A DNA stretch of 64,000 nt from Euptelea pleiosperma (Eukaryota > Streptophyta > Magnoliopsida > Ranunculales > Eupteleaceae), in NCBI GenBank assembly GCA_035048495.1, contig CM068545.1, forward strand, positions 10,901,958 through 10,965,957, written 5' to 3'. This document shows, piece by piece, positions 61,641 through 64,000 of this stretch. Position numbers and translations under genes: made by a program. The notes under the pieces were generated by a model. It saw only the letters and a list, made by a program, of their open reading frames with translations. It made no database searches and had not been told where the DNA came from. How positions within the stretch are numbered: the first letter of the stretch is position 1; each line of letters begins with the position of its first letter.

Positions 61641-62064
61641 GGCTGGGCCCGTGTCATGGGCTTCAGGGAGGGACCTATTGGCCTAACATGGTAAGCCGGA
61701 TTTGGGCCAGAATTTTTAGGACTGGCTTTGCCTAAGATATACAATGCCGGGATGGGCCTTGGCTGACCATGATCCCATCTGCTGACTTCCTGTTGTTACA
61801 GAATTGTTGTGTCCAATTCCTAAATAAGTTCAAGTTAAAAGCTTTCTCATGTTCCACATTTTCACCACTAAAATGAGCATACATGGAATAATTAATGAAA
61901 CTAAACTATTAATTACTACTTAAATGAATATATATTTATATTAATGTTATCAGACAGTGCCACTTTCAACAGAGGTTTATTTCACATTGGCTACACATCC
62001 GGGAACACAGAATGCTTGAAATCCTAAAAATTAGGTACATAGAAAATTTCATGCCAATGGTAAG
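61641..62064. other. duplicated 3' flank of a receptor kinase gene
   Basis: It matches 38913-39221 (tggctgggcccgtgtcatgg; gtaagttatcggccttcgac), with an extra AT-rich stretch of about 100 bp near 61870-61960. No gene. Confidence 0.75.

Positions 62065-64000
<1,936 letters not shown>

Overview
The window is plant nuclear DNA. The evidence is a Tat-lineage Ty3/Gypsy retrotransposon, L1-type LINE 3' ends, many hAT-like, Mutator-like and foldback MITEs, and a cluster of G-type (S-domain, SD1-class) lectin receptor-like kinase genes with the usual seven-exon layout. The species cannot be fixed from the sequence; a large, repeat-rich angiosperm genome is likely.

Layout. Positions 1-7993 hold most of a Tat element on the minus strand: 5' LTR (6946-7993), primer-binding site, gag-protease ORF (4744-6867), one in-frame UAG, pol (1426-4743, with RT, RNase H, a second RNase H and integrase), a minisatellite spacer, and an antisense coiled-coil ORF cut by the left window edge. 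Positions 8.0-10.1 kb hold LINE tails around a broken receptor-kinase relic. Four structurally complete S-domain receptor kinase genes follow, all on the minus strand: 10721-14202, 23187-26706, 31340-35397 and 39222-48892. A kinase pseudogene fragment lies at 60605-61640, and a sixth copy (62065 onward) runs off the right edge. I derived the exon joins by hand from ORFs, GT/AG sites and phase. They give in-frame proteins of about 847, 855, 849 and 823 residues. An intronless, divergent histone H2B-like ORF sits on the plus strand at 29743-30234 between the second and third intact kinase genes.

The spaces between genes are mostly repeats. Several MITEs have clear target-site duplications (8 bp for hAT-like, 9 bp for a Mutator-like one). 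There are several families of near-perfect palindromic foldback elements, a TRIM-like cluster with a Met-initiator tRNA primer site, and long LTR-like blocks at 56.3-60.6 kb. The fourth kinase gene has a 6.2-kb first intron that has collected at least six insertions.

How the genes relate. The kinase genes are tandem duplicates: they share exon lengths (211, 238 and 151 nt in the kinase region), phases and in places 3' flanks. Each intact copy predicts a secreted, membrane-spanning receptor with an extracellular B-lectin/S-locus glycoprotein/PAN module and a cytoplasmic RD-type Ser/Thr kinase. The most unusual molecular signal is the gag-pol junction of the Tat element: UAG followed exactly by CAAUUA, the tobacco-mosaic-virus-type leaky-stop context. 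This suggests programmed readthrough rather than a dead element.
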